Below are positions 36,013 through 44,404 of a stretch of 44,404 bases of DNA, in pieces. The translations under genes were made by a program, and so were the position numbers. The stretch's first letter is position 1. Each line of letters starts with the position of its first letter. The notes under the pieces are model-generated. The model did not search any database. It was not told the DNA's origin and was given only the letters and a program-made list of their open reading frames with translations. The stretch comes from Planctomycetia bacterium (GTDB taxonomy: Bacteria > Planctomycetota > Planctomycetia > Pirellulales > JALHLM01), in the NCBI GenBank assembly GCA_034440135.1, contig JAWXBP010000151.1:1-44404 (forward strand), given 5' to 3'.

Positions 36013-37794
36013 CTAATCCACGGCCTGCCCCGCGCCCTGCGCCACTGCAATCGTGCGGTCCACGCCATCGACAGGGAAGCGTTCCTGCTTGCCGTCCGGC
36101 CAGGTGACACGCAGCGATTTCACTTCGGCATGCTCGCCGAGTCCGAAATGCGCGCGGGGATCGTTGCTAGCCAAATAGCTGTACGCCGGATTCGCCTGGC
36201 GGACGAGTTTCTTGCCAGCCAGTTCGATCGAGACCTGCGCGCCGTGCGCATCGCGCTTGCCGGTGCGCGTGCGCACCGCCAGCCAATGCCGACCCGCGCG
36301 CGCCACATCATTGCGGAAGATCCGCAGCGTGTTATCCAGGTTGTTGGCGACCAGATCAAGATCCCCGTCCTCATCCAGATCGCCAACGGCAAGTCCGCGC
36401 GTGACCTCCGGCCGCGCACCGAATTCGCCGGTCTTCGGACCGAGGAATTCGAACTTGCCTGTTCCGTCGTTGGCAAACAATAGTTTGGGCTCCCCGAAGC
36501 GATTCCAGAACGCGCCGAGATTCGCGCCGGGAAAGACCGGTCCGCGGGTGACGCGCCCGTTGGCGATCGCGATATCGAGATCACTGTCGAGGTCAAAATC
36601 CAGGAACGCGCAGCCCCAGCCGGTATACGGGCGGTCGATCGGCGCCATGCCGGCGTCAGAGGTGGAGTCCGTATAAAGTCCGTCGGCCGAAGCGAGGAAC
36701 AGCGTATTCGTCTCGCTCGTGATGTGGGTTTTCAGCAGGTCGAATAATCCGTCGCCGTTAACGTCTCCGGCCGCGGTTCCCATGCCGGCCTCAACGCGCC
36801 CCGCGCCGTTAAAGGCGCAGCCCACGATGGCGGCCTCGTCGTTAAACGTGCCGTCCTGGCCGTTGATCCAAAGTTGCGCCGGCTCTTCGTCGTTCGCGAC
36901 GTAGATATCAATCCAACCGTCGCCGTTGAAATCGCCGGTGACGAGGCCCCAACCCCGCGCCGGCGCGGTCATCTTGGCTTCGACAGTCACGTCGCTGAAC
37001 GTGCCGTCGCCGTTGTTGCGGAACAGCGAATCGGCCACGCCGTCGAACGTGTGCGGGCCGCAGTAATCCAGTTCGGCGTCCGACGCGGAACCCTTGCAGC
37101 GCTTGTTCGGGTCGAAGATCGCGAAACGCACGACAAACAAATCGAGATCGCCATCGCGGTCGTAGTCGAGGAACGCGGTCGAGGAACTCCAGTGATGCTC
37201 GTGCGGGAATCCGGCCGCCGCCGTGACGTTCTCGAAGGTCCCGTCGCCGCGGTTGCGATAGAACGCGTCGTACCCGTAGTTGGTGACGTACACGTCGAGA
37301 TCGCCGTCGTTGTCGACATCGCCAATCGCCACGCCGTGGCCGAAACCGGGATCGTTTAACCCCGCGGCGTCGGGCACTTCGCGAAACGTATGATCGGGCT
37401 GCTGCTGGTAGAGTCGGTTCGGCGCCGGAGTATCGAACGAGCCAGGCGGGGCATGGCAGATCTGGTAGATATCCAAGTCGTCGTCACCGTCGTAGTCGAA
37501 CAGCGCCAGGCCGCCGGGGGTGATTTCCGGCGTTTGATATTTTCCATCGGGCCAAGGCCCAGCGGGGTTCTTAATGCCCGCGGCCTCGGTGATATCGGCG
37601 AAAATGGCGTCGCCGGCCGGTGGAAGATTGGTGACGGCGCTGCCGCCCGTTGTTTCGGCTGCGACTTCTTTCTTTGCGGAGGACGTGCCGCTCGCGTTGG
37701 GCGCCGCCGTCGAGGAAGTTGTGTTCTGGGCGCCGCAAGCGCTCGTGATGATCAGGCCGAGCGCGGTGAGCGCCGTCGCCGTGAAGCGTCGCAT
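36013..37794 (-). CDS. CRTAC/ASPIC-UnbV lipoprotein with FG-GAP repeats
   Basis: 593 residues. The start at 37794 gives a lipoprotein signal (MRRFTATALTALGLIITSAC). A Ser/Thr/Ala-rich linker follows, then FADITEAAGI and a series of FG-GAP/VCBS-type repeats with calcium-binding DxDxDGDLD loops: LFDYDGDDDLDIYQ, IGDVDNDGDLDVYVTN, FLDYDRDGDLDLFVV, TGDFNGDGWIDIYVAN, AGDVNGDGLFDLL, FLDFDLDSDLDIAIAN, VGDLDEDGDLDLVANN, i.e. a seven-bladed beta-propeller. The C-terminus is the ASPIC/UnbV domain (RHWLAVRTRTGKRDAHGAQVSI, HFGLGEHAEVKSLRVTWPDGK). Secreted and membrane-anchored, probably binding a partner or polysaccharide; such proteins are abundant in planctomycetes. It follows a TPR gene in the same direction, 65 bp apart, the combination often seen. 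Confidence 0.92.
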   Translation of the reverse strand: MRRFTATALTALGLIITSACGAQNTTSSTAAPNASGTSSAKKEVAAETTGGSAVTNLPPAGDAIFADITEAAGIKNPAGPWPDGKYQTPEITPGGLALFDYDGDDDLDIYQICHAPPGSFDTPAPNRLYQQQPDHTFREVPDAAGLNDPGFGHGVAIGDVDNDGDLDVYVTNYGYDAFYRNRGDGTFENVTAAAGFPHEHHWSSSTAFLDYDRDGDLDLFVVRFAIFDPNKRCKGSASDAELDYCGPHTFDGVADSLFRNNGDGTFSDVTVEAKMTAPARGWGLVTGDFNGDGWIDIYVANDEEPAQLWINGQDGTFNDEAAIVGCAFNGAGRVEAGMGTAAGDVNGDGLFDLLKTHITSETNTLFLASADGLYTDSTSDAGMAPIDRPYTGWGCAFLDFDLDSDLDIAIANGRVTRGPVFPGANLGAFWNRFGEPKLLFANDGTGKFEFLGPKTGEFGARPEVTRGLAVGDLDEDGDLDLVANNLDNTLRIFRNDVARAGRHWLAVRTRTGKRDAHGAQVSIELAGKKLVRQANPAYSYLASNDPRAHFGLGEHAEVKSLRVTWPDGKQERFPVDGVDRTIAVAQGAGQAVD

Positions 37795-37859
37795 AAGATG
37801 GCCGTCGAGATAAGTTGAAGAGAAGCGTCGGCGCGCACCAGACGTAAGTGCGGCAACGA

Positions 37860-39197
37860 TCATGATCCAGGACTGGTCGCCGGCGTCAAGGTTGCGCTCC
37901 AAGCGCGGGCCTCGGATTCCGACGCAAACGGACCGACATTTTCCAGGGCGCCGCGCAACAGCGTCTTCGCCTGCTCGGTCTCGCCGGCAGCCTCAAGGAT
38001 GCGCGCCGCGTAGTACGCCGCGTCGCGGCTCAACTGAGCATTCGCCTTGACGCGCTTCAGACTGGCATGCGACTCGGCCTCCTTGCCGTCGCGAAAGAGC
38101 GCCCAGGCCAGGGTGACCGCAGCGTCGGCGCTCTCCGGAAACCGTTGCGAGTTGATCGCGGCGAGCTCCACGGAGCGCTGCACTTTGGCGGCATCATCGC
38201 TGGACGCGAGCGTCCAGGCCAACAGATTCACCACCAAGATGTTGCCCGGCATCGATTCACGTAAGGCTTCGAGTTGCACTTCCGCGTCGCTGAGTTGACC
38301 TTGATAGAACGCCGCCTGCGCCGACAACAACCTCGCGTCGAGCGAGTCGCCGTTCAACTTGATCGCCTCCGCGGCATGCTTGGCCGCGGCCTCCAATTGT
38401 CCGGCTTCCCAATTCCATTGCGCTGCGCCGAGCTGCGTGCGAAAGTCCTGGGGCGCTTTGTCGAGCGCGTACTTGATCCACTCCTCGCCTTTTGCCAGCT
38501 GATCTTGTTGCAAAAAAAGCATCGCCATCATGATCGGCGCCGGCGGGCCGCCGGTGGCATTGGCGGTCGCGAGTTGAAACTCAGCGAAGGCCTCTTTCTC
38601 TCGCTTGAGCATGAAATACGCGCGCCCTAGGCGCTGATGTGCGGCCATCTTTTTCGGGGCAACTTCAATCCAGCGCTTGAGCCGGGTGGTCGCCAGTTCC
38701 CATTGCGTGCGGGCCTCGGCGACCGCCGCCAGGCCGGCGCAGAGCCGGCCTTCCAACTCCTGGCGGCGGTCCTTGTTTCCCTTGAACTCTTTCCACAGCG
38801 CTTCGCCGCGCCCGTACAAGGCGTCGGCTTCGGTCCAGCGTCGTTCACGGATCAGCAGGTCGCCCAGAATTAGTAATGTCTCGGGATCCTCAGGATGCTC
38901 GACCGCGGCCTGTTCTAGCGACAGCCGACCCGCGGCGTAGTTGTCGCTACTGAAATAGAGATTGGCGAGCATGATTCGCGGCGGCGGCAAGTGCGGATAG
39001 TCGGCGGCCGAAGTCTTGAGCCGCTCGAACGCACCGTTCACGTCACCCTGCTCGAACATCTCAATCGCGGCGCGAATTTCCGCCGGGTGCGTCGCCGCGC
39101 CATCGTCCGAGGACGGAAGTTCAATTGGCGCTGCGAAGCACACCGGGCCAAGGCCACTCCCCAATAGGGCGCTAGCCAGGAAAGCAGAGCGAAACAT
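37860..39197 (-). CDS. TPR-repeat exported protein
   Basis: 445 residues. The start at 39197 puts a signal peptide at the N-terminus (MFRSAFLASALLGSGLGPVCFAAP); longer frames lie in non-coding DNA. The rest is helical repeats of ~34 residues: EMFEQGDVNGAFERLKTSA, RIMLANLYFSSDNYAAGRLSLEQA, LLILGDLLIRERRWTEADALYGRG, HQRLGRAYFMLKREKEAFAEFQLA, MMAMLFLQQDQLAKGEEWIKYAL, AAQWNWEAGQLEAAAKHAAEAI, LLSAQAAFYQGQLSDAEVQLEAL, VTLAWALFRDGKEAESHASLKR and YYAARILEAAGETEQAKTLLRGAL. It serves as a protein-binding scaffold in the periplasm, probably acting with the CRTAC lipoprotein encoded downstream. No catalytic motif. Confidence 0.88.
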   Translation of the reverse strand: MFRSAFLASALLGSGLGPVCFAAPIELPSSDDGAATHPAEIRAAIEMFEQGDVNGAFERLKTSAADYPHLPPPRIMLANLYFSSDNYAAGRLSLEQAAVEHPEDPETLLILGDLLIRERRWTEADALYGRGEALWKEFKGNKDRRQELEGRLCAGLAAVAEARTQWELATTRLKRWIEVAPKKMAAHQRLGRAYFMLKREKEAFAEFQLATANATGGPPAPIMMAMLFLQQDQLAKGEEWIKYALDKAPQDFRTQLGAAQWNWEAGQLEAAAKHAAEAIKLNGDSLDARLLSAQAAFYQGQLSDAEVQLEALRESMPGNILVVNLLAWTLASSDDAAKVQRSVELAAINSQRFPESADAAVTLAWALFRDGKEAESHASLKRVKANAQLSRDAAYYAARILEAAGETEQAKTLLRGALENVGPFASESEARAWSATLTPATSPGS

Positions 39198-39545
39198 GCG
39201 GGTCCCAGAAGCCGGGTAAAGTAGTGTGTTACTCTCACCAGTATAGTCGCCCGCGTGGCAGGAATAGTCGTTTTCGCCAATTCCCTTTGGCCTGCCGACG
39301 CTCATGCCGCAGCACCGGCACAAGCCGGAAAGTTTAACAACAGGCAACGTACCTAACGTCAACCTGGGTTGAGTGTTCCGGTTGCTAGCACGAGAGGTGG
39401 AGCAAGCCTCTGGCGGGGGACGATTTAGTCAGCGAGTCCACCTGCATTGGCAGGCCACGTTCGCGGCCCGCACCGCGCTCGTTCGCCCGCCTGGCAGGAT
39501 TGGTTGAGAGTGCAGCCACGACCCCACTCCGGCCGCCCGACCCCA
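39198..39545. other. Divergent intergenic region (TPR gene / protease gene)
   Basis: 348 bp between divergently transcribed genes, so promoters for both should be here. No gene is supported. No convincing -35/-10 pair, palindrome or repeat stood out on either strand. Confidence 0.4.
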
Positions 39546-40907
39546 ATGCGCTACCGACAACTTTGTTCGCCCGCCTATCGCGCCGCTTTGACCTTGGGGC
39601 TGAGCCTCTTCACAGGCTTCGCCAATGTGCCCCTTCGTCCCGCGGCGGCTTCCGAGCTGCGGGAAACCCCGATCGTCAAGGTCATCAACGCCGCTCGGGA
39701 ATCGATCGTCAACATCCAAGGCGAAAAGACGGTCGCCCAGGACGACGGGCAGCATGGCCCGGGAGAACCCTACCGGCGCGTGAACGGCATGGGGACCGGC
39801 GTGGTGATCGACGCCCGCGGTTACCTGCTGACCAACCACCACGTCGTGGACGGCGTGCGGCGGATTAACGTTGCGCTGGCCGACAAGCGGAACTTCACCG
39901 CCACGGTGATCGCCCGCGATCCGCAGACTGACCTGGCGATCTTGAAGATCGACACGAAGGAATCGTTGCCCGTGATCTCGATCGGCACGTCCAGCGACTT
40001 AATGCTCGGCGAGTCGGTGATCGCCGTCGGCAACGCCTATGGATACGACCACACCGCCACGCGCGGCATTGTGAGCGCCCTGCATCGCTCGGTGCAAGTC
40101 AGCGACGTCCAAAACTACGACGATCTGATCCAGACCGACGCCAGCATCAACCCCGGCAATTCCGGTGGCCCGTTGATGAATATCGACGGCGAAATGGTGG
40201 GTATCGTCGTGGCCGTTCGCGCCGGCGCCCAGGGAATTGGCTTTGCCATTCCCGTCGATAAGGCCCTGGCCGTCGCGGCCGAAATGCTGAATCCGCAAAG
40301 CCTGGGCGTGGCCTGGCACGGCGTCGAGGCGAAGCACCTGGCCGGCAAATCGCCTGGCTTCGTGGTCGAACGCCTGGCCGATTCGAGCCCCGCCGCGTCG
40401 GCCGGGCTGGAGCCGGGAGACACCGTGCTTTCCGTCGACGGCGAAGCGGTGGAACGCCCGCTGGATTTCGAACGCTGCCTGTTGGGGCGGAGAGCCGGTG
40501 AGGAAGTGAAGGTCCAGGTCGACCGGAACGGAGAATCCAAGGAACTGGCACTCACGTTGGCCACCTTGCCGGGGGGAATTCCGGCCGATAGCGACCCCGT
40601 TTGGGGGCTATTGGGCTTGAAGCTCAAACCGATCCCGTCTAAACAGTTCCAGCAATATCGTTCCCGTTATCGGGGCGGTTTGACGGTTTTGGAAGTGCGT
40701 CCGGACGGCCCCGCGGCGAAGCAGGGGATCCGCCGCGGCGACGTCCTGGTCGGCATGCATGTCTGGGAAACGATTTCGCTGAATGATGTAAGCTATGTGC
40801 TCAATCGGGAAGACTTCGTCGACCTGGATCCACTGAAGTTTTACATCCTCCGCGACAACGAAACGCTCTTCGGACATATGACCGTCTCGCGACGATTGCA
40901 GAAGTGA
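39546..40907 (+). CDS. HtrA/DegP-like serine protease with two PDZ domains
   Basis: S1C-family protease or chaperone of the envelope. The start at 39546 precedes an exported N-terminus (AYRAALTLGLSLFTGFANVP, cleavage near PAAAS). 453 residues: trypsin-like domain with catalytic H99 (LLTNHHVVDG), D129 (DPQTDLAILK) and S206 (NPGNSGGPL), preceded by GMGTGVVIDARGYLLTN; then PDZ1 (PGFVVERLADSSPAASAGLEPGDTVLSVDG) and PDZ2 (GGLTVLEVRPDGPAAKQGIRRGDVLVGMHVWE). The oxyanion and loop regions are normal, so the enzyme should be active. It probably degrades or refolds misfolded exported proteins. Stands alone: the flanking genes are divergent (TPR) and thiL 200 bp downstream. Confidence 0.93.
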   Translation: MRYRQLCSPAYRAALTLGLSLFTGFANVPLRPAAASELRETPIVKVINAARESIVNIQGEKTVAQDDGQHGPGEPYRRVNGMGTGVVIDARGYLLTNHHVVDGVRRINVALADKRNFTATVIARDPQTDLAILKIDTKESLPVISIGTSSDLMLGESVIAVGNAYGYDHTATRGIVSALHRSVQVSDVQNYDDLIQTDASINPGNSGGPLMNIDGEMVGIVVAVRAGAQGIGFAIPVDKALAVAAEMLNPQSLGVAWHGVEAKHLAGKSPGFVVERLADSSPAASAGLEPGDTVLSVDGEAVERPLDFERCLLGRRAGEEVKVQVDRNGESKELALTLATLPGGIPADSDPVWGLLGLKLKPIPSKQFQQYRSRYRGGLTVLEVRPDGPAAKQGIRRGDVLVGMHVWETISLNDVSYVLNREDFVDLDPLKFYILRDNETLFGHMTVSRRLQK

Positions 40908-41110
40908 TTTCGTTGGAAACGCAGTGGCGCTGAGACGCAGAGGAGAGGTGCGAGGGAGAGCGGATCAACGATGCGAGGCAGGATGCTCGCAACCTAGAGT
41001 CCGCTGAGTGCTTGGTTCGTAACTTCTAGCCTCGTACATCACGATTTTGACTTCTTTTCGGCACGGATGCCCATGTTCATTCGACCCCCGCGACAGTTGT
41101 TGACCGGAAC

Positions 41111-42043
41111 ATGGAATTCGAGTTCCTCGCCTGGCTCGCTCGACGGCTTCCGCCCGACCCACGGCTCGGGCTGGGGCCCGGTGACGACGCTGCCGTATTA
41201 CGGCTGGCCGACGGCGCAGAATGCGTCGTTACCAGCGACCTCGTCGCCGACGGCGTCGACTTCCACCTCGCGGAAGCTGGTCCGCGCCGCGTAGGTCGCA
41301 AGGCGCTCGCGGTGAATCTCTCTGACGCGGCGGCCATGGCCGCGCGGCCGACTGCGGCGATCATCAATCTGCTACTGCCTCAGCACGGCGCGCTGCAACT
41401 CGCGCAAGAACTGTACGAAGGCTTGCTGCCACTTGCGGAACGCTTCGGCGTTTCCATCGCCGGCGGCGATACGAACACCTGGGCCGGCAAGCTGGCCGTG
41501 AGCATTACGTTGATCGCCGAACCGACCGCGCGCGGTACGCTGCGGCGCGACGGCGCAAAGCCCGGCGATCGCATTCTGGTGACCGGCGCATTTGGCGGCT
41601 CGATCTCCGGACGGCACTTCGATTTCGAGCCGCGTGTCAGCGAGGCGATGCGCTTGCATGCCAACTACGAATTGCACGCGGGACTCGATTGCAGCGACGG
41701 TCTGGCCATCGACCTTTGGCGCATAACGGAAGCCAGCGGCTGCGGCGCGATCCTCGATCTACCCAGCATCCCCATCTCCACCGCGGCGACCGCCCTCGCG
41801 GAACAAGAACGCCTCGCCAATAATCCCAAAGCGCGCACCGCGCTGGAGCACGCCCTCGGCGACGGCGAAGACTTCGAACTGATCCTAGCCGTCCCGCCAG
41901 AAGAAGCCGCCCGCCTTCTGCGCGATCAACCGCTGGGCATTCCAGTCACCGACATCGGCAGCATCACCTCCGCGCGCGGCCTGACGGCGAAACACGGGGA
42001 CGGAACGGTAAAGGTGCTAGAGCGGACGGGGTGGCTGTACTGA
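41111..42043 (+). CDS. thiL: Thiamine-monophosphate kinase
   Basis: ATP-dependent phosphorylation of thiamine monophosphate to thiamine diphosphate, the last step of cofactor synthesis. 310 residues from ATG 41111 (MEFEFLAWLARRLP). AIRS-like fold motifs: GLGPGDDAAVLR (metal/ATP site), VVTSDLVADGVDFHL, GRKALAVNLSDAAAMAARPTA, GVSIAGGDTNTW, RDGAKPGDRILVTGAFGGS, LDCSDGLAIDLWRI, ALGDGEDFELILAVP and the C-terminal IGSIT. Soluble; all conserved acidic positions of the two ATP-Mg motifs (GDDAA, GGDT, DGLA) are present. The spacing from the protease gene is 203 bp, so probably separately expressed. That gap holds only a short degenerate phrase (AACGCAGTGGCGCTGAGACG, 40919-40938) common as dispersed repeat in many genomes. 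Confidence 0.95.
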   Translation: MEFEFLAWLARRLPPDPRLGLGPGDDAAVLRLADGAECVVTSDLVADGVDFHLAEAGPRRVGRKALAVNLSDAAAMAARPTAAIINLLLPQHGALQLAQELYEGLLPLAERFGVSIAGGDTNTWAGKLAVSITLIAEPTARGTLRRDGAKPGDRILVTGAFGGSISGRHFDFEPRVSEAMRLHANYELHAGLDCSDGLAIDLWRITEASGCGAILDLPSIPISTAATALAEQERLANNPKARTALEHALGDGEDFELILAVPPEEAARLLRDQPLGIPVTDIGSITSARGLTAKHGDGTVKVLERTGWLY

Positions 42044-42150
42044 GTGAAATGATCAGCGCATTGCCTCCTTACCATCTCCTTTACTCCGCCGGACAGAAAA
42101 GGGGGGACAAAAAGGTGACAGGAACGAATGGCCCTTGAACATTTCTAACC

Positions 42151-42525
42151 CTATGCCGCCATTCGTCTTTTGTAGTGGTCACGTGGTTCGCGCATGAGTT
42201 TGCCTTGTTTGGTTCGTCGTTTTCTGACTCGCGGCTCGATTCGGTCTGGTCGGCTGCCGACGACGTTAGTCGCAATGGCATCGGGCAGCGCATGGCGCCA
42301 GTCCGCCGTCGCGAGGCGCGTGGTCAACAGCGGCAACAGGTTGGTGATCGTTTGCAGCGCCCCTTGGAAGCTCACCGTCCAGGGCGGTCTGTCCGCCTGA
42401 ATCGCCGCCACGGCCATCAGTTGGCGGATCAGGTTATGGGCCGCCAAGTGCATGGATAACTCGGCGTTTTGCAGCGCAAGTGGTCCATCTGGAGCACGGT
42501 CTTGAGGCTTCTTAAGTTGAGCTCG
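42151..42525 (-). pseudogene. IS4-family transposase, frameshifted C-terminal fragment
   Basis: The minus strand first reads ELNLRSLKTVLQMDHLRCKTP (coding from about 42525), the segment after the catalytic Glu region in IS4-type DDE transposases. A one-base deletion near 42466 then shifts the frame, and the match continues as ELSMHLAAHNLIRQLMAVAAI, then PWTVSFQGALQTITNLLPLL, VGSRPDRIEPRVRKRRTKQGKLMREPR and RRMAA, ending at TAG 42153-42151. The catalytic DDE part upstream is gone, so it cannot transpose. GGGGACAAAAAGGTGACAGG near 42102-42121 may be a remnant of an element end. No complete inverted-repeat termini or target duplication could be matched. Confidence 0.78.
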
Positions 42526-42539
42526 GGTTACTTGAAAGC

Positions 42540-42585
42540 GTGGGTAGCTGGGGCCTAGCGAGTACGCTCGACCCTAGCCACCCAC
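42540..42585. repeat. Palindromic repeat with GTGGGT arms
   Basis: GTGGGTAGCTGGGG (42540-42553) pairs with CCCTAGCCACCCAC (42572-42585) at 12 of 14 positions; inside it GCGAG (42558-42562) pairs with CTCG (42567-42570), making a stem of two stacked parts. The element lies between the transposase fragment and the outer-membrane protein gene. CCCCAGCCACCCAC-type palindromes are, from recall, a frequent dispersed element of planctomycete genomes. The rest of 42044-42645 holds no gene. Confidence 0.65.
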
Positions 42586-42645
42586 GAATCTTGATGACCC
42601 GAACTCGTAGTCTTGACGGAACACAAGTTCCTTCTGAGGGCGTGC

Positions 42646-44404
42646 TCAGTTCGCCGGAGGCGGCAAATCCGGCGTCGGCGGTTGCGGGGGCATGTTTTCT
42701 TGTTGCTGCCGCAGGCGTTGCTCTTCGCGCAGAGCCTTGATTTCCTCCGGATCAATATATGGATCCGGCCCGATATGTGGCTTGCGCGAGATCGGGTCGC
42801 GCAAGTCGAACGTATTCTCCGACGGTTGGTTGCCGGCGGGATACATCGGCGTATTCGGCGTCGACGGCATCGCGCGCGGATACGTGCGATCCGGGAGCAA
42901 CCGCGTGAAGGGCCCAATCGCACGGAATCGTTCTTCGTAGAACCGCACGCCGTGCGTTTCGAGAATCGTGCCGGTCTGTTGCTCTAGATTCGCCAGTTCA
43001 ATGTTGTACTGCGATAGCGACTGGGCCTCTTGACTCACCGCGTTGCCCCAAGATGTGATCGCCGTGAGCACGTTCAAGTAGATGGTTTGGTTCGCCACGA
43101 ATTGCGCGAATTGGGCTTCCAGGTTGACCCGAGCCGCCTCGCGCAGTTCGCGAAACGCCAGGTACTGTTCGTAGAACTGAGCCAGACTGCGCACGCTGTT
43201 TGCCAGATCGTGCGTGGCGTTGTGCATGCCCTGATTGAGATTCGCGCGATCGCGGGCGATCAATAACTCTTGCTGGCGCACGCCGGCCCGACCAGCGCGC
43301 AGGCCGAGCGGCACCGAAAACGTCACGCCAGCAGTCCAATCGGTGAACGCGCCGTCTTCGGAGCGAATATAACGATCGTCAGGCGTGCGTCCTTCCAGGC
43401 CGTTCCAGCGGTAGAGCGCCATGGCGTCGAGTTGCGGCAGCGCATTGTTCCGCGCTTGGATGAGTTGCTGATAGTCCGCGTCGAGCACCAGTTTCAGTTC
43501 GATCAAGTCCGGCCGCTGTTGCTCGGCGAGCGACAGGAGTCCGTACCACTCTGGCTGCACGCGCCCTCGCGCCGGCGGCGTCACCGGGATGAATCGCAAA
43601 TCATCACTGGGCGGCAAGCCGAGTAAATTGCGAAACGCCGCTTCCAGTTGTAACAGGCTCGCCTGGGAGGAAATCAGATTTGCCCGGAATCCGGCCAGGG
43701 CCGTGCGGGCCTGGGCCACGTCGGCCAGATCCACGGACCCCGCGCTCAACCCCGCCTCGGCTCGCTGGAGCGCTTCCGTGCCTTGGAGGACCTGTTGTTC
43801 GCGCGCCCAGACGTCGGTCCGCGCGAAGACGATGTTCCAATAGCCTTCGATGGTCCCGCGCACCAATCCCTGTACGGAGTCCTTCATTTGGAAGAAGGAA
43901 CGCTCCGTGTCGATTCGCGCTAGTACGATCGGCGCCCGATTGAACGCCGGGCCGAAGCCCTGCAAAATCGGCTGCGTCATTCGCATGTCGGTGGCCGTCG
44001 TGGTCTGCGAATTCAGTGGCAGCCCAAAGGCGTCGGTGCGGAACGGATTGATGTCGTAATTGACGCTGCCCGTGCCGCCCAAGACGTTGGTTTTCGCCAG
44101 GCCCGTCGTGGACCGGAACTGGTCGTTTTGGTTTCCGGTGATAAAGGAAGTGACGGGCGGCCCGATCGGCGGTAGCGCTTGCGCCTGCGGTTGCTCGAAG
44201 TGCGAGAAATCGTTTTGGGATTCAATCCTAGGGTCGAAGCGTCCACGTTGCACGTCGATCTGCGTGTTGCTGATCGCTGGGTCGTAAATCGTCGCGCCGC
44301 TCGAGGACGCCGACACGCCCGTCAATACGCGAATCACTTCTGAGTTGCGCAGCGAGATCTGAATCGCGTCGTCTAGCCCCAAATACTGTTGACGCAGCCC
44401 GGTG
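42646..44404 (-). CDS. TolC-family outer-membrane efflux protein (5' end outside window)
   Basis: The frame remains open to the right edge (TGLRQQYLGLDDAIQISLRN), so the N-terminus is missing and the apparent start at 44382 (TTG) is internal. At least 585 residues: LGLDDAIQISLRNSEVIRVL is the TolC/NodT helix start; the body has long alpha-helical hairpins (VWAREQQVLQGTEALQRAEAGL, SSQASLLQLEAAFRNLLGLPP, LSLAEQQRPDLIELKL, LIQARNNALPQLDAMALYRW, then a second repeat half with ELREAARVNLEAQF and YLNVLTAITSWGNAVSQEAQSL) and beta-strand segments (FRSTTGLAKTNVLGGTGSVNYD, WTAGVTFSVPLGL). The C-terminal ~100 residues are Pro/Asn/Gln-rich and probably disordered. It should form a trimeric outer-membrane channel for an efflux or secretion pump; the partner genes are not in view. 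Confidence 0.88.
   Translation of the reverse strand, partial: TGLRQQYLGLDDAIQISLRNSEVIRVLTGVSASSSGATIYDPAISNTQIDVQRGRFDPRIESQNDFSHFEQPQAQALPPIGPPVTSFITGNQNDQFRSTTGLAKTNVLGGTGSVNYDINPFRTDAFGLPLNSQTTTATDMRMTQPILQGFGPAFNRAPIVLARIDTERSFFQMKDSVQGLVRGTIEGYWNIVFARTDVWAREQQVLQGTEALQRAEAGLSAGSVDLADVAQARTALAGFRANLISSQASLLQLEAAFRNLLGLPPSDDLRFIPVTPPARGRVQPEWYGLLSLAEQQRPDLIELKLVLDADYQQLIQARNNALPQLDAMALYRWNGLEGRTPDDRYIRSEDGAFTDWTAGVTFSVPLGLRAGRAGVRQQELLIARDRANLNQGMHNATHDLANSVRSLAQFYEQYLAFRELREAARVNLEAQFAQFVANQTIYLNVLTAITSWGNAVSQEAQSLSQYNIELANLEQQTGTILETHGVRFYEERFRAIGPFTRLLPDRTYPRAMPSTPNTPMYPAGNQPSENTFDLRDPISRKPHIGPDPYIDPEEIKALREEQRLRQQQENMPPQPPTPDLPPPAN

Noticed and set aside
40919-40950. Possible functional repeat AACGCAGTGGCGCTGAGACG
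   Set aside because: A single degenerate copy of a phrase seen in many genomes; nothing pairs with it in this window.

Overview
The window comes from a planctomycete, most probably of the Pirellulales type. The diagnostic genes are a DUF1549/DUF1553 cytochrome-c-like protein paired with a Tat-exported DUF1501 protein (plus the tail of a second DUF1501 protein at the left edge), short membrane proteins that start with NPYxSP or KPRFSI, a secreted CRTAC/ASPIC-UnbV protein, and many dispersed palindromic repeats in GC-rich DNA. This placement is inferred from gene content; there is no rRNA in the window.

Layout. 1-5 kb: DUF1501 tail, a repeat-rich gap, then a type II restriction-modification module on the minus strand (vsr, a DUF4928-type putative endonuclease, and a cytosine-5 methyltransferase with an extra N-terminal DNA-binding-like domain). 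4.5-6.2 kb: a DUF1349-like protein translationally coupled to an Old Yellow Enzyme. 6.3-10.8 kb: the DUF1549/DUF1553 and DUF1501 pair. 10.8-17.7 kb, all on the minus strand: RNase HII-like protein, RNase E/G, a DUF2344 protein, and a regulatory-type PTS set (EI, HPr, EIIA) with ribosome hibernation factor. 18-19.8 kb: a run of small zinc-ribbon and membrane protein genes, one apparently cut short by a stop codon and several joined by ATGA overlaps. 20-22.8 kb: a large GH63-type glucosidase.

22.8-24.9 kb is a wrecked defence locus. The first 100 codons and the last ~130 codons of a type ISP restriction-modification enzyme flank about 1 kb of unrelated DNA carrying one gene for a single-span membrane protein with its own terminator-like hairpin. 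A ~48-bp repeat lies outside each end.

25-36 kb looks like a respiratory regulon: a sigma-54 response regulator and, convergent with it, a soluble globin-coupled histidine kinase (a candidate oxygen sensor); then a DUF4405 membrane protein; then a co-directional cluster of di-haem cytochrome c lipoprotein, membrane protein, CcoN, CcoO, two small membrane proteins, a CcoI-type copper ATPase and a SafE/UreH-like membrane protein. A good -24/-12 (sigma-54) match lies 86 bp before the first gene of that cluster. No conventional CcoP, CcoG or CcoS is present here.

36-44.4 kb: CRTAC/ASPIC-UnbV lipoprotein, TPR protein, a HtrA/DegP-like protease, thiamine-monophosphate kinase, a decayed IS4-type transposase fragment with palindromic repeats, and a TolC-like outer-membrane protein running off the right edge. 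No tRNA, rRNA or CRISPR array was recognised.
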